A stretch of DNA of 42,723 nucleotides from Bacillota bacterium (GTDB taxonomy: Bacteria > Bacillota > Clostridia > Peptostreptococcales > Natronincolaceae). The stretch is taken from positions 1 to 42,723 of the forward strand of contig JAEWHG010000024.1 of NCBI GenBank assembly GCA_023387935.1, written 5' to 3'. The notes under the pieces are model-generated. The model searched no databases, was not told the origin of the DNA, and saw only the letters and a list, made by a program, of their open reading frames with translations. A program made the translations under genes and the position numbers. Position 1 is the first letter of the stretch, and each line of letters starts with the position of its first letter. Shown piece by piece: positions 1-9,861 of this stretch.

Positions 1-1
1 T

Positions 2-766
2 ATATTAGTAAATTTCCAATTATTTTTATTAATATTAGTTAGAACAACTGGTTTATTTGTGGCATCTCCCATATTCGGTAGAAAAAATATGCCAGCAATA
101 ATGAAAGTAGGTCTATCTTTAACAACGGCATTGATACTACTTCCATTGAAAATTAATACATACAGTTTGGAAATCGATAATTTAAGGACACTTATTTTTT
201 TTGTAATTACTGAATTTTTAATAGGTATGATTATAGGCTTTATCGGATTTATATATTTTACTGTTGTTTATCTTGCAGGTACAATAATTGATATTGAACT
301 GGGATTTGGAATGGTTAATATTATGGACCCTCAGACAAATGCACAAATGCCAATAATGGGAGGGTTTTATAATATTCTATTCACATTAATATTTCTAACA
401 ATTAATGGTCATCACCAATTAATAAAGAGTCTGATCAATAGCTATGAAATACTACCTATAGGGTTGCAAATATCAATAAATGACAATGTAATAAGCTATT
501 TATCTGGAATTCTAACGGAAACATTTATTTTGGCTTTTAAATTAAGTGCACCTATTTTAATTTCTATTTTTTTAGTAAATGTGGTTCTTGGAATTTTGGC
601 ACGAACAATGCCACAAATGAACATATTTATGGTAGGAATGCCTTTAAAAATTGTTATAGGTATTATTATAATATTATTATCTTTACGGTTTTTTATACCT
701 TACTCTGAAACTGTATTTGATAAAATGTTTAAATCCATATACGAATTTATGCAAATTTTATCTTGA
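2..766 (+). CDS. fliR: Flagellar export protein FliR, 5' end cut by window edge
   Basis: FliR is an integral membrane component of the flagellar type III export gate, working with FliP, FliQ, FlhA and FlhB to secrete rod, hook and filament subunits. The frame is open from base 2, and the residues before the GTG at 59 (including FLLILVRTTGLFVASP) are typical FliR N-terminal sequence. The GTG is therefore internal, and only a few N-terminal residues are probably missing. About 254 residues are present, against roughly 260 for the family. The protein is nearly all hydrophobic helices with the conserved acidic-Gly stretch around GTIIDIELGFGMVNIMDP. It stops just upstream of flhB with close spacing, consistent with one operon. 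Confidence 0.95.
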   Translation: MLVNFQLFLLILVRTTGLFVASPIFGRKNMPAIMKVGLSLTTALILLPLKINTYSLEIDNLRTLIFFVITEFLIGMIIGFIGFIYFTVVYLAGTIIDIELGFGMVNIMDPQTNAQMPIMGGFYNILFTLIFLTINGHHQLIKSLINSYEILPIGLQISINDNVISYLSGILTETFILAFKLSAPILISIFLVNVVLGILARTMPQMNIFMVGMPLKIVIGIIIILLSLRFFIPYSETVFDKMFKSIYEFMQILS

Positions 767-776
767 GGATGATTTT

Positions 777-1865
777 ATGGATTTTAAAATTAATTTACAA
801 CTTTTTTCTGAAGAAAAAACAGAGCAAGCAACACCTAAAAAGAAACAAGATACTAGAGAAAAAGGGAATGTTCTACAGAGCAAAGAAATAAATTCGGCCT
901 TTGTTCTACTAGCAACATTTATAATTATAAATACTTTTTCCACATTTATTGGTGTAACTATAATGAATACTACGCAAATGGTTTATAGTCAGTATTTAGC
1001 AGTAGACTTTATATTTTCAGTTGAAAATCTTCAAAAACTTTTTCTTAATATAATTATTAATTTTTTTATTGTTGTTGCACCTATTGCCTTAACTAGTTTA
1101 ATTGTGGGTCTTTCTGCAAGCTATTTGCAAGTCGGTGTATTGTTTACAACAAAACCTTTAAATTTTGATCTGAACAAACTAAATCCTATCGAAGGCTTTA
1201 AGAAGATGTTCTCTATTAAATCCGTTGTAGAACTTTTGAAAGGTTTTATAAAGATTGGAATTATTGGGTATCTTTCATATGCATATGTAAGAAATCAAAT
1301 AGTAATTATTTTAGAATCTGTGGGAATGGATATTTCACTAATATTAAAATCTATTGTGAGTATGTCAGTAAATATTGGGATAAGAGCTGGAGTAGCTTTA
1401 GTTGCACTTGCGGTTTTTGATTATTATTACCAAAGATATGAATATAATAAAAATTTAAAAATGTCTAAACAAGAGATTAAAGAAGAATATAAGCAAACTG
1501 AAGGAAATCCTCAAATCAAATCTAAAATCAAAGAAAAACAAAGACAAATGTCAATGCGACGAATGATGCAGGATGTTCCAAAGGCTGATGTAATTATTAC
1601 AAATCCAACGCACTTTGCTATTGGAATTAAATACGATCCTCACGATTTTGACGCGCCTAAGGTTATTGCTAAGGGGCAGGATCTTATTGCACAGAACATA
1701 AAAAGGATTGCTAAGGAGAATAACGTTGTAATTGTAGAAAATAAGCCTTTAGCTAGAGCCCTGTATGATAGCGTTGAGGTAGGTCATTTTGTGCCACCTG
1801 ATTTATATCAGGCGGTTGCAGAAGTATTGGCTTACGTTTATCGTATTAATAATAAGATTGAATAG
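777..1865 (+). CDS. flhB: Flagellar export switch protein FlhB
   Basis: FlhB is the substrate-specificity switch of the flagellar export apparatus. It changes from rod/hook to filament export after self-cleavage. The 362-residue protein starts with LQLFSEEKTEQATPKK, the usual FlhB N-terminus, followed by four membrane segments (about residues 40-215) and a cytoplasmic tail carrying the autocleavage motif NPTH at residues 276-279. An upstream ATG at 717 would add 20 residues overlapping fliR. The ATG at 777 is preferred because a GAGG-type ribosome site lies just before it and family homology begins there. It sits between fliR and flhA, as in B. subtilis. Confidence 0.97.
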   Translation: MDFKINLQLFSEEKTEQATPKKKQDTREKGNVLQSKEINSAFVLLATFIIINTFSTFIGVTIMNTTQMVYSQYLAVDFIFSVENLQKLFLNIIINFFIVVAPIALTSLIVGLSASYLQVGVLFTTKPLNFDLNKLNPIEGFKKMFSIKSVVELLKGFIKIGIIGYLSYAYVRNQIVIILESVGMDISLILKSIVSMSVNIGIRAGVALVALAVFDYYYQRYEYNKNLKMSKQEIKEEYKQTEGNPQIKSKIKEKQRQMSMRRMMQDVPKADVIITNPTHFAIGIKYDPHDFDAPKVIAKGQDLIAQNIKRIAKENNVVIVENKPLARALYDSVEVGHFVPPDLYQAVAEVLAYVYRINNKIE

Positions 1866-1875
1866 GAGAGAAAAT

Positions 1876-3903
1876 ATGAAATTTGGCGATATTATAGTTA
1901 CACTTGCAATAATAGCTATCATAGTAATTATTATCATACCTATTCCGTTGGGCGCAGTTGACCTTTTACTAAGCTTTAATATTGCATTAGCATTACTGAT
2001 TTTAGTTAAAGCCATATATACTGAAGAAGCCTTGGAATTTTCAATCTTTCCATCACTTCTATTAGTTACCACCTTATATAGACTAGCTCTAAATATTACA
2101 ACGACTAGACATATACTAGCTAGTGGAACTGCTGGTGGGTTAATAGATACTTTCGGTAGTTTTGTTATGCAAGGCAGTGCTATTATTGGATTTATAATAT
2201 TTTTAATAATAACCATAGTACAATTTATGGTTATTACAAAAGGGTCTGAAAGAGTTTCGGAGGTTGCTGCAAGATTTACATTAGATGCAATGCCTGGAAA
2301 ACAGATGGCTATCGATGCCGATCTTAATGCAGGACTTATAAATGATCAAGAAGCAAAAGAAAGACGTAAAAAGGTACAAAGAGAAGCGGACTTTTATGGT
2401 GCAATGGATGGAGCCAGTAAGTTTGTAAAAGGAGACTCTGTTGCTGGTATTATTATTTCTCTTATTAATATCCTTGCTGGCTTTGCACTTGGTATGTTAA
2501 CACAAGATTTAAGCTTTACAGAAGCTATGGCAAAGTACACCATATTAACTGTTGGAGATGGACTAGTTAGTCAAATCCCTGCCCTTTTAATTTCTACTGC
2601 TACTGGTATCGTAGTAACAAGAGCAGCTTCTGAAGGAAATTTAGGGAATGATTTAATTGATCAATTATTCAGTAACCATAAAACCATGTTTATTATTTCT
2701 GGAGTTTCATTATTATTTGCTGTTGCTGGATTACCAAGAATACCATTTATTTTATTAGCCGTAGTATTTTTCTCTGTAGGCACTAAGTTACGTGGAAAGG
2801 CGATGAAATCTTCTGTAGAAATCATCCCAGATCATGTTACGGAAACTGCGGATGAAAAACGGAAACCTGAAAATGTCATACCTTTACTTAATGTAGATCC
2901 AATTGAATTAGAATTCGGATATGGAATTATACCTCTTGCAGATGCTAGCCAAGGTGGGGATCTTTTTGATCGATTAGTGATGATAAGACGACAATGTGCT
3001 TTAGAGCTTGGAATTATAGTACCAATGTTTAGGCTGAGAGATAATATTCAACTAGAACCTAATCATTATGTTATAAAAATTAAGGGTGTAGAAATTACAT
3101 CTGGACAAATCATGTTTGATCACTATTTAGCTATGAATCCTGGTATGGCAGATGGTGAATTAGAAGGTATAGATACTGTTGAGCCAGCTTTTGGATTACC
3201 AGCCAAGTGGATAAATGAGCAAGAAAGAGAGAAAGCTGAAATTTTTGGTTATACGGTAGTAGATCCCCCTTCAATAATAGCGACTCACCTAACGGAAGTA
3301 GTTAAGAAGCATGCTTACGAATTACTAGGAAGACAGGATGTTAAGAAGCTAATTGACAATGTTAAAGAAAGTCATCCTGCTTTAGTTGAAGAGTTAATTC
3401 CATCTCAAATGAGTCTAGGCGAAATTCAAAAAGTATTATGCAATCTATTAAAAGAAGGTGTTTCTATTAGAGACATGGTAACGATTCTTGAAACACTTGC
3501 TGATTATTCAAATATGACTAGGGATACCGACATGCTTACAGAGTATGTAAGACAATCTTTAAGTAGAGCTATTACTAAGCAATTTATTTCAAATCAACCT
3601 GCAAAAGTAATCACTATTGATCAGCAATTAGAACGAAAAATTATGGAATCAATTCAACAAACAGATAGAGGAACATATATTGCGATGGAACCTGATTTAA
3701 CCCAATCCATCTTAAATAATTTATCATATCAATTACAAAAATTAATGAATTTAGGGGAACAACCTATTATTATAACGGCACCAATCGTAAGATTGTACTT
3801 AAAAAGGTTAACGGAACAACTTACATCTGATTTAATTGTTTTATCTTACAATGAAGTTGATCCATCTGTAGAAATCGAATCTGTTGGGATGGTGAGAATA
3901 TAG
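1876..3903 (+). CDS. flhA: Flagellar export gate protein FlhA
   Basis: FlhA forms the nonameric export gate and chaperone-docking platform of the flagellar secretion system. The 675-residue protein has an N-terminal membrane half (about residues 1-315) with the FHIPEP-family signature LDAMPGKQMAIDADLNAG in the cytoplasmic loop. A large soluble C-terminal domain binds export chaperone-cargo complexes. The frame extends upstream to 1789 inside flhB, but the ATG at 1876 has a GGAGAG ribosome site and matches the usual FlhA start. Ten bases separate it from flhB, and its stop codon abuts the ATG of flhF, so translational coupling is likely. Confidence 0.97.
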   Translation: MKFGDIIVTLAIIAIIVIIIIPIPLGAVDLLLSFNIALALLILVKAIYTEEALEFSIFPSLLLVTTLYRLALNITTTRHILASGTAGGLIDTFGSFVMQGSAIIGFIIFLIITIVQFMVITKGSERVSEVAARFTLDAMPGKQMAIDADLNAGLINDQEAKERRKKVQREADFYGAMDGASKFVKGDSVAGIIISLINILAGFALGMLTQDLSFTEAMAKYTILTVGDGLVSQIPALLISTATGIVVTRAASEGNLGNDLIDQLFSNHKTMFIISGVSLLFAVAGLPRIPFILLAVVFFSVGTKLRGKAMKSSVEIIPDHVTETADEKRKPENVIPLLNVDPIELEFGYGIIPLADASQGGDLFDRLVMIRRQCALELGIIVPMFRLRDNIQLEPNHYVIKIKGVEITSGQIMFDHYLAMNPGMADGELEGIDTVEPAFGLPAKWINEQEREKAEIFGYTVVDPPSIIATHLTEVVKKHAYELLGRQDVKKLIDNVKESHPALVEELIPSQMSLGEIQKVLCNLLKEGVSIRDMVTILETLADYSNMTRDTDMLTEYVRQSLSRAITKQFISNQPAKVITIDQQLERKIMESIQQTDRGTYIAMEPDLTQSILNNLSYQLQKLMNLGEQPIIITAPIVRLYLKRLTEQLTSDLIVLSYNEVDPSVEIESVGMVRI

Positions 3904-5094
3904 ATGAAGGTTAAAAAATTTTATGGTGTAGATAATCATGACGTTATATCAAAAGTAAAGAGTGAGTTAGGAGCAAATGCTGTAATTCTTCATCAAAGGA
4001 GAGTTAAACCTAAAGGTGTATTTGGATTTTTAAAAAAAACAGTAGTTGAAGTTGTAGCTGCAATAGAAGAGAATGAAGTAGCTACAACTTCCTATAATAT
4101 CCCTAAAACATCAAGTATAAATAGTAAAATCAATCCATCTAGTTTTATAAGCCCATCTAATATGGCTAAAAATCAGGAACTAGATTTAAGACAGAGAGCT
4201 GCATCAAAATCTAATGAAAGTGAACTGAAAAAAGAAATAAATGATATTAAATCTTTATTAGGAACTGTTGTTGATCAAATTCAAAATGGTAGTTTACAAA
4301 ACACCAATGAAAATATAAATAGTAAAATCAATAACTATTTATACAATATACTCATTGAAAACGAAATGGATGAGGACTTGATTAATGAGATTTTACATAA
4401 GCACGATATAGATATTAATAATTTGCAAACGGAAGACAATGAAGCTATTAGGAAAAACCTATCCCAAATTATACCGACATCAATTGATAATAATAGTTTA
4501 GATTTTCCATCCCGTGTAGTATTCTTTGTTGGACCCACAGGGGTAGGGAAAACAACTACAATTGCTAAAATTGCTGCAAACTATAGTTTGGAAAAAGGGC
4601 TAAAAGTTGGCCTAATAAGTGCAGATACATATCGCATAGCTGCTGTAGAGCAATTGAAGGTTTATAGTGATATTTTGAATATTCCATTAGAGGTAATTTA
4701 TTCACCAGGAGAGATTCATAGTGCTATTGACAACCTAAAGGGTAGCGATGTAATCATGGTTGATACAGCGGGTAGAAGTCATAAGAACAATGATCATATG
4801 GAAGAATTGTCTGCATTATTAAATGAAATTAATGATAAAAGTGTTTATTTAGTAGTTAGTTCTACTACTAAAAATAGTGATTTAAAAGATATCTTAAACA
4901 TATACAATTTTATAAGAGATTATAAAATAATTTTTACAAAATTAGATGAAGTTAGTACCTACGGACCAATTTTAAATGTGGCAATGAGAGATCCTCAATA
5001 TATTTCCTTTGTAACTACGGGACAAAGTGTTCCTGATGATATTGAAGCGATTACTTCGAATAAAATTTTAGATATGTTATTAAGGGAGATTTAA
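3904..5094 (+). CDS. flhF: Flagellar placement SRP-type GTPase FlhF
   Basis: FlhF is an SRP-family GTPase that helps set flagellum position and number. The layout is typical: a short N-terminal B domain, a variable middle (about residues 60-200), then an NG GTPase domain. Visible motifs are the P-loop GPTGVGKTT (209-217), DTAGR (287-291) and TKLDE (345-349). Its start codon directly follows the flhA stop, and flhG begins four bases after its own stop. The pairing with FlhG suggests the usual regulated GTPase/ATPase pair. The middle region is rich in Asn, Ser and Lys and poorly conserved, which is normal for this family. Confidence 0.96.
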   Translation: MKVKKFYGVDNHDVISKVKSELGANAVILHQRRVKPKGVFGFLKKTVVEVVAAIEENEVATTSYNIPKTSSINSKINPSSFISPSNMAKNQELDLRQRAASKSNESELKKEINDIKSLLGTVVDQIQNGSLQNTNENINSKINNYLYNILIENEMDEDLINEILHKHDIDINNLQTEDNEAIRKNLSQIIPTSIDNNSLDFPSRVVFFVGPTGVGKTTTIAKIAANYSLEKGLKVGLISADTYRIAAVEQLKVYSDILNIPLEVIYSPGEIHSAIDNLKGSDVIMVDTAGRSHKNNDHMEELSALLNEINDKSVYLVVSSTTKNSDLKDILNIYNFIRDYKIIFTKLDEVSTYGPILNVAMRDPQYISFVTTGQSVPDDIEAITSNKILDMLLREI

Positions 5095-5098
5095 AAAT

Positions 5099-5989
5099 AT
5101 GGATCAAGCTACTAAATTGAGAGAACTAATTAATAACAGACGTAGGCACTCAAAAGAATTGGAGATTATTAGCAATAAGGGTAAGGATACTAGAATTATA
5201 TGCGTCACAAGTGGAAAAGGTGGGGTTGGAAAAACAAATTTTACAATTAACCTAGGTATGGAGCTTAGTAAGCTTGGTCAAAGAGTTGTTATTATAGATG
5301 CGGATTTAGGCTTAGCTAATATCGATGTAATTTTAGGTACAGTACCTAAGTACACATTATTAGATATAATTCATAGTGATAAATCTATAGAAGAAGTTAT
5401 AATGAATGGTCCTAATAATATACAAATTATTTCTGGAGGTTCAGGCGTATTAGAATTAGTAGATATGCCTCCTGCTTCTATCCAAAGTTTAATTGAAAAA
5501 TTCGATTCTATTAATAATTATGCAGATATAATTTTAATTGATACTGGAGCTGGCCTATCTAGCTCTGTACTATCCTTTGTACTTTCTGCTCAAGAAGTTA
5601 TAGTTGTAACTACTCCTGAACCAACTTCTATAACAGATGCATATGCTATGATTAAGACCATAAATTTAAAAGAAAAAAATAAAAAAATAAAGGTTATCAT
5701 CAATAGAGTAGAGAATATAACAGAAGGAGATATTGCTTTTGAAAAATTAAGCAATGCAGCTAAGCGCTTCCTATCAATGGAATTAGAAAAATTAGGGTAT
5801 GTTTTAGATGATAGCAATGTAAGTAGATCTGTAAAAAAACAAAGACCATTTACTATTGAGTATCCTAATACAGTTGCTAGCAAAAATATTAAAAATATTG
5901 CAATAAAACTTACAAATGATTTAGATCACACCCATAATACTGATGATTTCGGAAATTTCTTTGAAAAATTAATGAAGTTTTTCAAATAG
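5099..5989 (+). CDS. flhG: Flagellar number regulator ATPase FlhG (YlxH, MinD-like)
   Basis: FlhG is a MinD-type ATPase that controls flagellar number and stimulates FlhF. The N-terminus begins MDQATKLREL, which contains the DQAxxLR motif known to activate the FlhF GTPase. The deviant Walker A motif SGKGGVGKTN follows at residues 38-47, then a switch region with DADLGLANIDV. It is 296 residues long, near family length. It ends in a Lys/Phe-rich segment that could be the membrane-targeting helix, though I cannot be sure. An AAGGGAG ribosome site lies ten bases before the ATG. It lies in the flhF-flhG-che cluster. Confidence 0.95.
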   Translation: MDQATKLRELINNRRRHSKELEIISNKGKDTRIICVTSGKGGVGKTNFTINLGMELSKLGQRVVIIDADLGLANIDVILGTVPKYTLLDIIHSDKSIEEVIMNGPNNIQIISGGSGVLELVDMPPASIQSLIEKFDSINNYADIILIDTGAGLSSSVLSFVLSAQEVIVVTTPEPTSITDAYAMIKTINLKEKNKKIKVIINRVENITEGDIAFEKLSNAAKRFLSMELEKLGYVLDDSNVSRSVKKQRPFTIEYPNTVASKNIKNIAIKLTNDLDHTHNTDDFGNFFEKLMKFFK

Positions 5990-6001
5990 GAGGAGGTTAA
6001 T

Positions 6002-6658
6002 ATGAATATATTCTCAGAATTAAAAATTGGAGATAAGTTAAGCTTAGAAATTATAGAAGAATTCATTAACAAAGATGCAAATAATATGCTGAATACTCAG
6101 CTTATGGATATAGATGATAATTATTTATATATTTCACCTCCAGCTTATAGAGGGAAAAAATATTTCCTCAGTAAAAAACAAAGAATCAATTTGTTTTTTT
6201 ATAGAAAAGAAGGTGTGTATCAATTCGAGGCTCAAGTAGTCGAAAAGATTGATGCGGATATTATAACTTTTGTACTGAAACCTGTAGGTAATATTATAAA
6301 AATTCAGAGAAGAAACTACTATAGGCTACCCGTTGCAATCCCTGTTACGCTTAGAAAACAGTCTAATGAGGAAGGCATTAAATACGAGTGTGTCTCTAAA
6401 GATTTAAGTGGTGGTGGAGTCAAATTAATTTGCAAATATGAAATAGATATGTCTGAAAAGGTCGTAGTTGACATTCAAATAGAAGAAAATCAGTTAATAA
6501 CACTGGAAGGTGAGATTGTTCGCGTAATTAATGATTCGAAAAATAACAATTATGAATTAGGCGTTGAATTTAAATCTACTAATGAATCAGGCATTGATAG
6601 AATATTCGCTTTCATTTTTGAAAAACAAAGATTGTTGCGAAAAAAAGGATTGATGTAG
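6002..6658 (+). CDS. PilZ-domain c-di-GMP receptor, YcgR/YpfA-like flagellar brake
   Basis: This 218-residue protein has the two-domain build of YcgR-type receptors. An N-terminal YcgR-like beta domain (about 1-95) is followed by a C-terminal PilZ domain (about 100-215). The c-di-GMP-binding signatures are present: an Arg-rich stretch QRRNYYRLP (102-110) and DLSGGG (134-139). Proteins of this type slow flagellar rotation when bound to c-di-GMP (established for E. coli YcgR and B. subtilis YpfA/DgrA). It lies between flhG and cheB with a strong AGGAGG site and is almost touching cheB, so it should be co-expressed with the chemotaxis genes. B. subtilis has no PilZ gene at this position. Confidence 0.9.
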   Translation: MNIFSELKIGDKLSLEIIEEFINKDANNMLNTQLMDIDDNYLYISPPAYRGKKYFLSKKQRINLFFYRKEGVYQFEAQVVEKIDADIITFVLKPVGNIIKIQRRNYYRLPVAIPVTLRKQSNEEGIKYECVSKDLSGGGVKLICKYEIDMSEKVVVDIQIEENQLITLEGEIVRVINDSKNNNYELGVEFKSTNESGIDRIFAFIFEKQRLLRKKGLM

Positions 6659-6659
6659 A

Positions 6660-7739
6660 ATGATTTTTAACAATAGAAAAGTTAAGCTGCTTATTGTGGA
6701 TGATTCTGCTTTCATGAGAAAAATATTGATGGATATATTAGCTATAAATGACACAATAGAAGTAATTGGAGTTGCTAGGAATGGTATAGAAGCAATAAAC
6801 CAAGTAAATATTTTAAAACCTGATATTGTTACTATGGATATTGAAATGCCAATCATGAATGGCATAGAAGCTTTAAAAGAAATTATGAAAAACAATCCTA
6901 TCCCAGTAATAATGCTAAGTAGCTTAACTTCTGATGGTGCCGATGCAACTTTAACTTGTTTAGAATTAGGCGCAGTTGATTTTATTCAGAAACCTTCCAG
7001 TGTTTTCAGAATTAATGCTGATGATTTAAAAAAGGAATTAATAAGTAAAATCAACACTGCGGCAAGAGTGGATCTTAATATAAAAAACAGAGATATACAT
7101 GTGAGCAAGCCACTATCCTTCTATAATTCTAAAAAACTTCCACCTAGGGATAAAGAAAAAAATCAAAATTTAATTCTTATAGGAACTTCTACTGGTGGAC
7201 CTAGAGCTTTGCAAGACGTAATCCCTTTAATGCCTAAGGATATTCCTGCTAGTATATTAATTGTTCAGCATATGCCACCTGGATTTACAAAGTCTTTAGC
7301 CGAAAGATTAAATCATATATCCCATATTACTGTAAAGGAAGCTGAAAACAATGAGAAACTCCTTCCGGGGTATGTGTATATCGCTCCAGGAAATTATCAC
7401 TTGAAGATTAATTCTAAATCGAATATGGATATTTTTATTGAATTAACACAAGAACAATCAGTTTCAGGCCATAGACCATCTGTAGACGTACTATTTGAAT
7501 CTGTTGCAAATAATATCGCCAAAAACATTATTGCTGTAGTTATGACTGGTATGGGCTCAGATGGGGCAAATGGTGCAAAAAAGTTAAAAGAACAAACTGA
7601 TTGCTACGTTATGGCTCAAGATGAAAGCACTAGTATTGTTTATGGAATGCCTAGAAGTGCAGTGAATGCAGGCGTTGTAGACCATATTGCACCATTAAAT
7701 GAAATTACAAATCATATATTAAAAAGGTTGGGAGTGTAA
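6660..7739 (+). CDS. cheB: Chemotaxis protein-glutamate methylesterase CheB
   Basis: CheB demethylates (and can deamidate) chemoreceptor glutamates during adaptation. It has an N-terminal receiver domain with acidic pair DD at residues 14-15 and phospho-acceptor D60 in VTMDIEMP. A linker follows, then the methylesterase domain with the catalytic triad: Ser177 in GTSTGGP, His204 in QHMPPGF and Asp301 in MGSDGANG. The 359-residue length is normal. It starts one base after the stop of the PilZ gene and is followed at four bases by cheA, whose kinase phosphorylates it. Confidence 0.97.
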   Translation: MIFNNRKVKLLIVDDSAFMRKILMDILAINDTIEVIGVARNGIEAINQVNILKPDIVTMDIEMPIMNGIEALKEIMKNNPIPVIMLSSLTSDGADATLTCLELGAVDFIQKPSSVFRINADDLKKELISKINTAARVDLNIKNRDIHVSKPLSFYNSKKLPPRDKEKNQNLILIGTSTGGPRALQDVIPLMPKDIPASILIVQHMPPGFTKSLAERLNHISHITVKEAENNEKLLPGYVYIAPGNYHLKINSKSNMDIFIELTQEQSVSGHRPSVDVLFESVANNIAKNIIAVVMTGMGSDGANGAKKLKEQTDCYVMAQDESTSIVYGMPRSAVNAGVVDHIAPLNEITNHILKRLGV

Positions 7740-7743
7740 TTCT

Positions 7744-9804
7744 ATGGATATGAATCAATACTTAGAAATATTTATTGAAGAATCAAAAGAACATTTGCAA
7801 GAGATGAATTCAAATTTACTGTATTTAGAAAATCATCCTGAAGATATTAATGTACTTAATGAAATTTTTAGGGTAGCCCACACATTAAAGGGTATGTCTG
7901 CAACTATGGGATTCAATAATACTGCACACTTAACTCATGAAATGGAGAACGTTTTAGATTACATTCGAAAAGGTAATATGCAGGCGAACACTCAAGTTAC
8001 AGACATATTATTTGAATGTTTCGATAAGCTGGAGAATTATGTTACAAATGTTGAATCCAATGGTATTGAAGGGGATGATTCTGCAGAAGAACTTATTAAC
8101 AAGCTGAAAACTTTAAAGAATATGGACCCAGTTGTAACTCAAGATAAAAAGGATTCAATAATATCGAATCAAATTAATGAATCAGGTACAGGAATTCAAT
8201 TTAATGAATATGTGAATAATGTAGTTTCAACTGCTATAAAAGATGGACTCAATGTTTACTCTATTAAAATAACATTAGATGAGAACTGTATGCTAAAATC
8301 TGCAAGGTCATACATTATTATTACTACTATCGAAAAATTTTCAGATTTAGTTCATTCAAATCCTAGCATAGAGGAAATTGAAGATGAAAAATTCGATCTC
8401 TCTTTTGAATTAGTTATAATAACAAAACATGATAAAGAGTTTGTTAAAAATGAACTAAGCTCAATATCTGAAGTTGAGTCTATAGAAATAAGTCCTCTAT
8501 TGAATGAAAATATTGAGAAAGTTCAAGAAAACCTTACTGTAGAAATCGAGAATATTATTGATAACGATAAAAATAAGACAAGCATGCAGATATTAGATGT
8601 AAATAAAAACAAAGAGAACGAAGAAAATAAAAATAAAAAGGCAAAGGCATCGAAAACAGTTAGAGTTGATATAGATCGCTTAGATAATTTAATGAACTTA
8701 GTTAGTGAACTTATTATAATTAAAACTAGGCTAGAAGATGCCGGGGCAGATAGAGAAAAGCAAAATGCACTTGAAGCAATAGAATATTTAGAGAGAATCA
8801 CAACAAATTTACACGATGCTGTAATGAAAGTACGAATGGTTCCAATTGAAAGAGTATTTAATAGGTTCCCAAGAATGGTAAGGGATTTATCTAAAGATTT
8901 AGGTAAGGATATAAACTTGATTATGTCGGGAGAAGAAACGGAAGTAGACCGTACAGTTATTGATGAGATAGGGGACCCTCTTATTCATTTAATACGTAAC
9001 TCCATTGATCATGGTGTAGAAGAAATTGAAAAGCGACTAGAACTAGGAAAACAAAGAACGGGAACTGTTAAATTATCTGCATATCCAGATGGTAATAATG
9101 TAGTAATTGAAGTTGAAGATGATGGTAGTGGAATAGATATTGAAAAGGTTAAAAATAAAGCAATAGATAGAGGAATTATTACACATCAAGATACTCAATT
9201 AATGGATAATAACGAAATTGTACAATTGCTATTCGCTCCTGGATTCAGTACTGCAGATAAAATTACGGATATCTCTGGACGTGGAGTAGGACTAGACGTA
9301 GTTAAAACAAAGATAGAGGCTTTAGGTGGAATTGTAGAAGCTGATACTACTTTAGGAAAGGGTACTAAATTTATAATTAGGCTCCCACTAACACTTGCTA
9401 TAATCCAAGCATTATTGGTTATAGTTGGTCCGGAAAAATATGCGATACCTTTAAATTCAATAAAAGAAATAACTACAATAGAAAAGAGTAGTATTAGAAA
9501 AGTTCAAAAAAATGAGGTTGTATTATATAGAGGCTCTACATTACCTATATTGCGTCTTTCTGAATTGTTAAATGTACCTAATGCTACTAATGATAGTACC
9601 GATGAGGAAGAAGATGTGACTGTAGTTATTGTGAAAAAAGGCGATAAGGACGCAGGTTTAATTGTAGACAAACTAATAGGTCAGCAGGAGATCGTAATTA
9701 AATCTTTAGGCAAATATCTTTCAACTATTAAATCCATTGCCGGAGCTACTATTTTAGGAAATGGATCAGTTGCACTGATTGTAGACACAAATTCTTTCTT
9801 TTAA
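7744..9804 (+). CDS. cheA: Chemotaxis histidine kinase CheA
   Basis: CheA is the central kinase of chemotaxis, coupled to receptors through CheW and phosphorylating CheB and CheY. Domains in order: HPt (P1) with phosphorylated His46 in RVAHTLKGM; a divergent response-regulator-binding P2 region (about 165-260); a Lys/Asn-rich linker; the P3 dimerisation helices (about 300-370); the ATPase domain with N-box IRNSIDHG and G motifs EDDGSGID and GRGVGLDVV; and a C-terminal CheW-like P5 domain. It has 686 residues. It is tightly linked to cheB. A second in-frame ATG at codon 3 could also serve as the start. Confidence 0.97.
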   Translation: MDMNQYLEIFIEESKEHLQEMNSNLLYLENHPEDINVLNEIFRVAHTLKGMSATMGFNNTAHLTHEMENVLDYIRKGNMQANTQVTDILFECFDKLENYVTNVESNGIEGDDSAEELINKLKTLKNMDPVVTQDKKDSIISNQINESGTGIQFNEYVNNVVSTAIKDGLNVYSIKITLDENCMLKSARSYIIITTIEKFSDLVHSNPSIEEIEDEKFDLSFELVIITKHDKEFVKNELSSISEVESIEISPLLNENIEKVQENLTVEIENIIDNDKNKTSMQILDVNKNKENEENKNKKAKASKTVRVDIDRLDNLMNLVSELIIIKTRLEDAGADREKQNALEAIEYLERITTNLHDAVMKVRMVPIERVFNRFPRMVRDLSKDLGKDINLIMSGEETEVDRTVIDEIGDPLIHLIRNSIDHGVEEIEKRLELGKQRTGTVKLSAYPDGNNVVIEVEDDGSGIDIEKVKNKAIDRGIITHQDTQLMDNNEIVQLLFAPGFSTADKITDISGRGVGLDVVKTKIEALGGIVEADTTLGKGTKFIIRLPLTLAIIQALLVIVGPEKYAIPLNSIKEITTIEKSSIRKVQKNEVVLYRGSTLPILRLSELLNVPNATNDSTDEEEDVTVVIVKKGDKDAGLIVDKLIGQQEIVIKSLGKYLSTIKSIAGATILGNGSVALIVDTNSFF

Positions 9805-9861
9805 TTTAATTAAAATATTTATTCTTTTTTATCACAATAATATTTGTAAGGGGTGAATAAT

